Of a DNA stretch of 64,000 bases, positions 59,181 to 64,000 are shown one piece after another. Numbering within the stretch: the stretch's first letter is position 1; the number at the start of each line of letters is the position of its first letter. Source of the stretch: Apostichopus japonicus (Eukaryota > Echinodermata > Holothuroidea > Aspidochirotida > Stichopodidae). Position numbers and translations under genes: made by a program. Below the pieces are notes generated by a model, which saw only the letters and a program-made list of their open reading frames with translations, was not told the origin of the DNA and did not search any database. The stretch is from NCBI RefSeq assembly GCF_037975245.1, contig NC_092582.1:12244577-12308576 (forward strand). Reading direction: 5' to 3'.

Positions 59181-62100
59181 TTAACTAATACTTACAGCTC
59201 CCCATGTAGGCACTTGCTGTAAAAGATCGGCAAAAGACGTCATCACCGGGGACTCGAACCACCGATGCAAAAGAGAGCCTCGCTCATCAGCTCGTACAGT
59301 GCGCCAAGCCATCGCGCCACTGTATGGACTGAGATATTATGTCGATTAACTAATACTTACAGCTCCCCGTGTAGGCACTCGCTGTAAAAGATCGGCAAAA
59401 GACGTCATCACCGGGGATTCGAACCACCGATGCAAAAGAGAGCCTCGCTTATCAGCTGGTACAGTGCGCCAAGCCATCGCGCCACTGTATGGACTGAGAT
59501 ATTAGGTCGATTAACTAATACTTACAGCTCCCCGTGTAGGCACTTGCTGTAAAAGATCGGCAAAAGACGTCATCACCGGGGACTCGAACCACCGATGCAA
59601 AAGAGAGCCTCGCTCATCAGCTCGTACAGTGCGCCAAGCCATCGCGCCACTGTATGGACTGAGATATTAGGTCGATTAACTAATACTTACAGCTCCCCGT
59701 GTAGGCACTCGCTGTAAAAGATCGGCAAAAGACGTCATCACCGGGGACTCGAACCACCGATGCAAAAGAGAGCCTCGCTCATCAGCTCGTACAGTGCGCC
59801 AAGCCATCGCGCCAGTGTATGGACTGAGATATTAGGTCGATTAACTAATACTTACAGCTCCCCGTGTAGGCACTCGCTGTAAAAGATCGGCAAAAGACGT
59901 CATCACCGGGGACTCGAACCACCGATGCAAAAGAGAGCCTCGCTCATCAGCTCGTACAGTGCGCCAAGCCATCGCGCCAGTGTATGGACTGAGATATTAG
60001 GTCGATTAACTAATACTTACAGCTCCCCGTGTAGGCACTCGCTGTAAAAGATCGGCAAAAGACGTCATCACCGGGGACTCGAACCACCGATGCAAAAGAG
60101 AGCCTCGCTCATCAGCTCATACAGTGCGCCAAGCCATCGCGCCACTGTATGGACTGAGATATTAGGTCGATTAACTAATACTTACAGCTCCCCATGTAGG
60201 CACTCGCTGTAAAAGATCGGCAAAAGACGTCATCACCGGGGACTCGAACCACCGATGCAAAAGAGAGCCTCGCTCATCAGCTCGTACAGTGCGCCAAGCC
60301 ATCGCGCCACTGTAAGGACTGAGATATTAGGTCGATTAACTAATACTTACAGCTCCCCATGTAGGCACTCGCTGTTAAAGATCGGCAAAAGACGTCATCA
60401 CCGGGGACTCGAACCACCGATGCAAAAGAGAGCCTCGCTCATCAGCTCGTACAGTGCGCCAAGCCATCGCGCCACTGTATGGACTGAGATATTAGGTCGA
60501 TTAACTAATACTTACAGCTCCCCATGTAGGCACTCGCTGTAAAAGATCGGCAAAAGACGTCATCACCGGGGACTCGAACCACCGATGCAAAAGAGAGCCT
60601 CGCTCATCAGCTCGTACAGTGCGCCAAGCCATCGCGCCACTGTATGGACTGAGATATTAAGTCGATTAACTAATACTTACAGCTCCCCATGTAGGCACTC
60701 GCTGTAAAAGATCGGCAAAAGACGTCATCACCGGGGGTTCGAACCACCGATGCGAAAGAGAGCCTCGCTCATCAGCTGGCACAGTGCGCCAAGCCATCGC
60801 GCCACTGTATGGACTGAGATATTAGGTCGATTAACTAATACTTACAGCTCTCCGTGTAGGCACTCGCTGTAAAAGATCGGCAAAAGACGTCATCACCGGG
60901 GACTCGAACCACCGATGCAAAAGAGAGCCTCGCTCATCAGCTCGTACAGTGCGCCAAGCCATCGCGCCACTGTATGGACTGAGATATTAGGTCGATTAAC
61001 TAATACTTACAGCTCCCCGTGTAGGCACTCGCTGTAAAAGATCGGCAAAAGACGTCATCACCGGGGGTTCGAACCACCGATGCAAAAGAGAGCCTCGCTC
61101 ATCAGCTCGTACAGTGCGCCAAGCCATCGCGCCACTGTATGGACTGAGATATTAGGTCGATTAACTAATACTTACAGTTCCCCGTGTAGGCACTCGCTGT
61201 AAAAGATCGGCAAAAGACGTCATCACCGGGGACTCGAACCACCGATCCAAAAGAGAGCCTCGCTCATCAGCTCGTACAGTGCGCCAAGCCATCGCGCCAC
61301 TGTATGGACTGAGATATTAGGTCGATTAACTAATACTTACAGCTCCCCATGTAGGCACTCGCTGTAAAAGATCGGCAAAAGACGTCATCACCGGGGATTC
61401 GAACCACCGATGCAAAAGAGAGCCTCGCTCATCAGCTCGTACAGTGCGCCAAGCCATCGCGCCACTGTATGGACTGAGATATTAGGTCGAATAACTAATA
61501 CTTACAGCTCCCCATGTAGGCACTCGCTGTAAAAGATCGGCAAAAGACGTCATCACCGGGGATTCGAACCACCGATGCAAAAGAGAGCCTCGCTCATCAG
61601 CTCGTACAGTGCGCCAAGCCATCGCGCCACTGTATGGACTGAGATATTAGGTCGATTAACTAATACTTACAGCTCCCCATGTAGGCACTCGCTGTAAAAG
61701 ATCGGCAAAAGACGTCATCACCGGGGATTCAAACCACCGATGCAAAAGAGAGTCTCGCTCTTCAGCTCGTACAGTGCGCCAAGCCATCGCGCCACTGTAT
61801 GGACTGAGATATTAGGTCGATTAACTAATACTTACAGCTCCCCATGTAGGCACTCGCTGTAAAAGATCGGCAAAAGACGTCATCACCGGGGATTCGAACC
61901 ACCGATGCAAAAGAGAGCCTCTCTCATCAGCTCGTACAGTGCGCCAAGCCATCGCGCCACTGTATGGACTGAGATATTAGGTCGATTAACTAATACTTAC
62001 AGCTCCCCATGTAGGCACTCGCTGTAAAAGATCGGCAAAAGACGTCATCACCGGGGATTCGAACCACCGATGCAAGAGTGAGCCTCGCTCATCAGCTCGT

Positions 62101-64000
62101 ACAGTGCGCCAAGCCATCGCGCCACTGTATGTACTGAGATAAACTAATACTTACAGCTCCCCATGTAGGCACTCGCTGTAAAAGATCGGCAAAAGACGTC
62201 ATCACCGGGGACTCGAACCACCGGAGCAAAAGAGAGCCTCGCTCATCAGCTCGTACAGTGCGCCAAGCCATCGCGCCACTGTATGGACTGAGATATTAGG
62301 TCGATTAACTAATACTTACAGCTCCCCATGTAGGCACTCGCTGTAAAAGATCGGCAAAAGACGTCATCACCGGGGGTTCGAACCACCAATGCAAAAGAGT
62401 GCGTCGCTCATCAGCTCGTACAGTGCGCCAAGCCATCGCGCCACTGTAAGGACTGAGATATTAGGTCGATTAACTAATACTTACAGCTCCCCATGTAGGC
62501 ACTCGCTGTAAAAGATAGGCAAAAGACGTCATCACCGGGGACTCGAACCACCGATGCAAAAGAGAGCCTCGCTCATCAGCTCGTACAGTGCGCCAAGCCA
62601 TCGCGCCACTGTATGGACTGAGATATTAGGTCGATTAACTAATACTTACAGCTCCCCATGTAGGCACTCGCTGTAGAAGATAGGCAAAAGACGTCATCAC
62701 CGGGGACTCGAACCACCGATGCAAAAGAGAGCCTCGCTTATCAGCTCGTACAGTGCGCCAAGCCATCGCGCCACTGTATGGACTGAGATATTAGGTCGAT
62801 TAACTAATACTTACAGCTCGCCATGTAGGCACTCGCTGTAAAAGATCGGCAAAAGACGTCATCACCGGGGACTCGAACCACCGATGCAAAAGAGAGCCTC
62901 GCTCATCAGCTCGTACAGTGCGCCAAGCCATCGCGCCACTGTGTGGACTGAGATATTAGGTCGATTAACTAAGACTTACAGCTCCCCATGAAGGCACTCG
63001 ATGTAGAAGATAGGCAAAAGACGTCATCACCGGGGACTCGAACCACCGATGCAAAAGAGAGCCTCGCTCATCAGCTCGTACAGTGCGCCAAGCCATCGCG
63101 CCACTGTATGGACTGAGATATGGGGTCGATTAACTAATACTTACTGCTCCCCGTGTAGGCACTCGCTGTAAAAGATCGGCAAAAGACGTCATCACCGGGG
63201 ACTCGAACCACCGATGCAAAAGAGAGCCTCGCTCATCAGCTCGTACAGTGCGCCAAGCCATCGCGCCACTGTGTGGACTGAGATATTAGGTCGATTAACT
63301 AATACTTACAGCTCCCCATGTAGGCACTCGCTGTAGAAGATCGGCAAAAGACGTCATCACCGGGGATTCGAACCACCGATGCAAAAGAGAGCCTCGCTCA
63401 TCAGCTCGTACAGTGCGCCAAGCCATCGCGCCACTGTATGGACTGAGATATTAGGTCGATTAACTAAAACTTACAGCTCCCCGTGTAGGCACTCGCTGTA
63501 AAAGATCGGCAAAAGACGTCATCACCGGGGACTCGAACCACCGATGCAAAAGAGAGCCTCGCTCATCAGCTCGCACAGTGCGCCAAGCCATCGCGCCACT
63601 GTATGGACTGAGATGTTAGGTCGATTAACTAATACTTACAGCTCCCCATGTAGGCACTCGCTGTAAAAGATCGGCAAAAGACGTCATCACCGGGGATTCG
63701 AACCACCGATGCAAAAGAGAGCCTCGCTCATCAGCTCGCACAGTGCGCCAGGTTATCGCGCCACTGTATGGACTGAGATATTAGGTCGATTAACTAATAC
63801 TTACAGCTCCCCATGTAGGCACTCGCTGTAAAAGATCGGCAAAAGACGTCATCACCGGGGACTCGAACCACCGATGCAAAAAAGAGCCTCGCTCATCAGC
63901 TCGTACAGTGCGCCAAGCCATCGCGCCACTGTATGGACTGAGATATTAGGTCGATTAACTAATACTTACAGCTATCCGTGTAGGCACTCGCTGTAAAAGA

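Larger units (their letters stand above)
57367..64000 (-). repeat. Satellite array 2: tRNA-derived tandem repeat, 165-bp unit, about 40 units, continues past the window
   Basis: Units share CGATTAACTAATACTTACAG, 'CTCCCCATGTAGGCACTCGC', 'AAAAGATCGGCAAAAGACGT', 'CACCGGGGACTCGAACCACC' and 'GCCAAGCCATCGCGCCACTG'. On the minus strand the unit has A-box-like TGGCGCGATGG with a perfect D-arm (GCGC-GATGGCTTG-GCGC) and a consensus B-box GGTTCGAGTCC or GGTTCGAATCC. It is the better preserved relative of array 1. Blocks in common, in the same order, are CTAATACTTA-AG-TCC, AAGATCG-GGCAAAAG, the B-box, the TGCAAAA/TCCAAAA stretch and TCGCGCCAC/CCGCGCCAC. A unit near 62136 lacks 11 bp. No SINE-type tail or autonomous gene is present. 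Confidence 0.9.

Noticed and set aside
21254-64000. CRISPR array
   Set aside because: There are no short repeats with unique spacers: the whole 155-165 bp unit is repeated. The setting is eukaryotic and no cas genes are present.
57367-64000. Cluster of functional tRNA genes
   Set aside because: A-box, D-arm and B-box are present, but I could not fold an acceptor stem or a 5-bp anticodon stem with a 7-base loop, and T-runs lie between the boxes. It is called tRNA-derived satellite instead.
57367-64000. CENP-B box in the satellites
   Set aside because: The nearest string, TTCGAACCACCGATG in array 2, lacks the CGGG half of the CENP-B box. Array 1 has no match on either strand.

Overview
This window looks like repeat-rich nuclear DNA from an animal, most likely an aquatic invertebrate. 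The evidence is AT-rich spacer, decayed transposons of several animal families (a Jockey/CR1-type LINE, pogo-like, hAT-like and Mutator-like DNA elements), an intron-containing gene fragment and two very large satellite arrays. There is no operon, ribosome-binding-site or other prokaryotic structure. The species cannot be named from the sequence. I see no intact protein-coding gene.

Left third (1-21243): a graveyard of nested mobile elements. Three broken, partly duplicated copies of one transposon with a Mutator-like transposase (PF20700-type, by recall) lie head to tail (about 330-6950, 6955-9180, 12836-14340). Copy 1 is split by a 3.93 kb pogo-like element (2640-6571, TA target duplication), which itself carries a 1.49 kb hAT-like element (4258-5748, 8-bp duplication GTGTGTTA). 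Copy 2 is split by a 5'-truncated LINE with one in-frame stop in its reverse transcriptase (7906-9042). A second pogo-like element of the same family lies in inverted orientation at 15659-19462, and a second hAT-like element at 9644-10585. Two non-transposase remnants stand out: a minus-strand His-Cys-box (I-PpoI-like His-Me finger) zinc-loop domain at 9149-9454, and a two-exon remnant of a P2X7-type cytoplasmic (ballast) domain gene at 11319-12180.

Right two thirds (21254-64000): two adjacent satellite arrays. Array 1 (21254-57364) has roughly 230 units of 155-156 bp. Array 2 (57367 to the window end and beyond) has about 40 units of 165 bp. Read on the minus strand, both units contain tRNA-like RNA polymerase III internal promoter boxes at normal spacing (A-box-like TGGCGCGGTTGG or TGGCGCGATGG; B-box GGTTCGARTCC in array 2, a decayed GGCTCGAGACC in array 1). 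The units also share blocks in the same order, so both arrays descend from one tRNA-derived (SINE-like) ancestor and meet in register near 57365. Array 1 shows regional subfamilies, an 8-bp deletion that removes the A-box core in 18 units between 27.6 and 49.1 kb, and several recent large tandem duplications (periods 614, 1238, 1550, 1705, 2330 and 2938 bp). Array 2 has a 658-bp tetramer duplication. Long reading frames in array 1 (up to 936 codons) are by-products of a 156-bp (3 x 52) unit and are not annotated as genes.

The likely history is layered transposon insertion into old Mutator-like elements, then amplification of a tRNA-derived repeat next to one of their 5' fragments, giving a nucleosome-sized, CpG-rich satellite block of the kind found in centromeric, pericentromeric or other heterochromatic domains. 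That last placement is inference.
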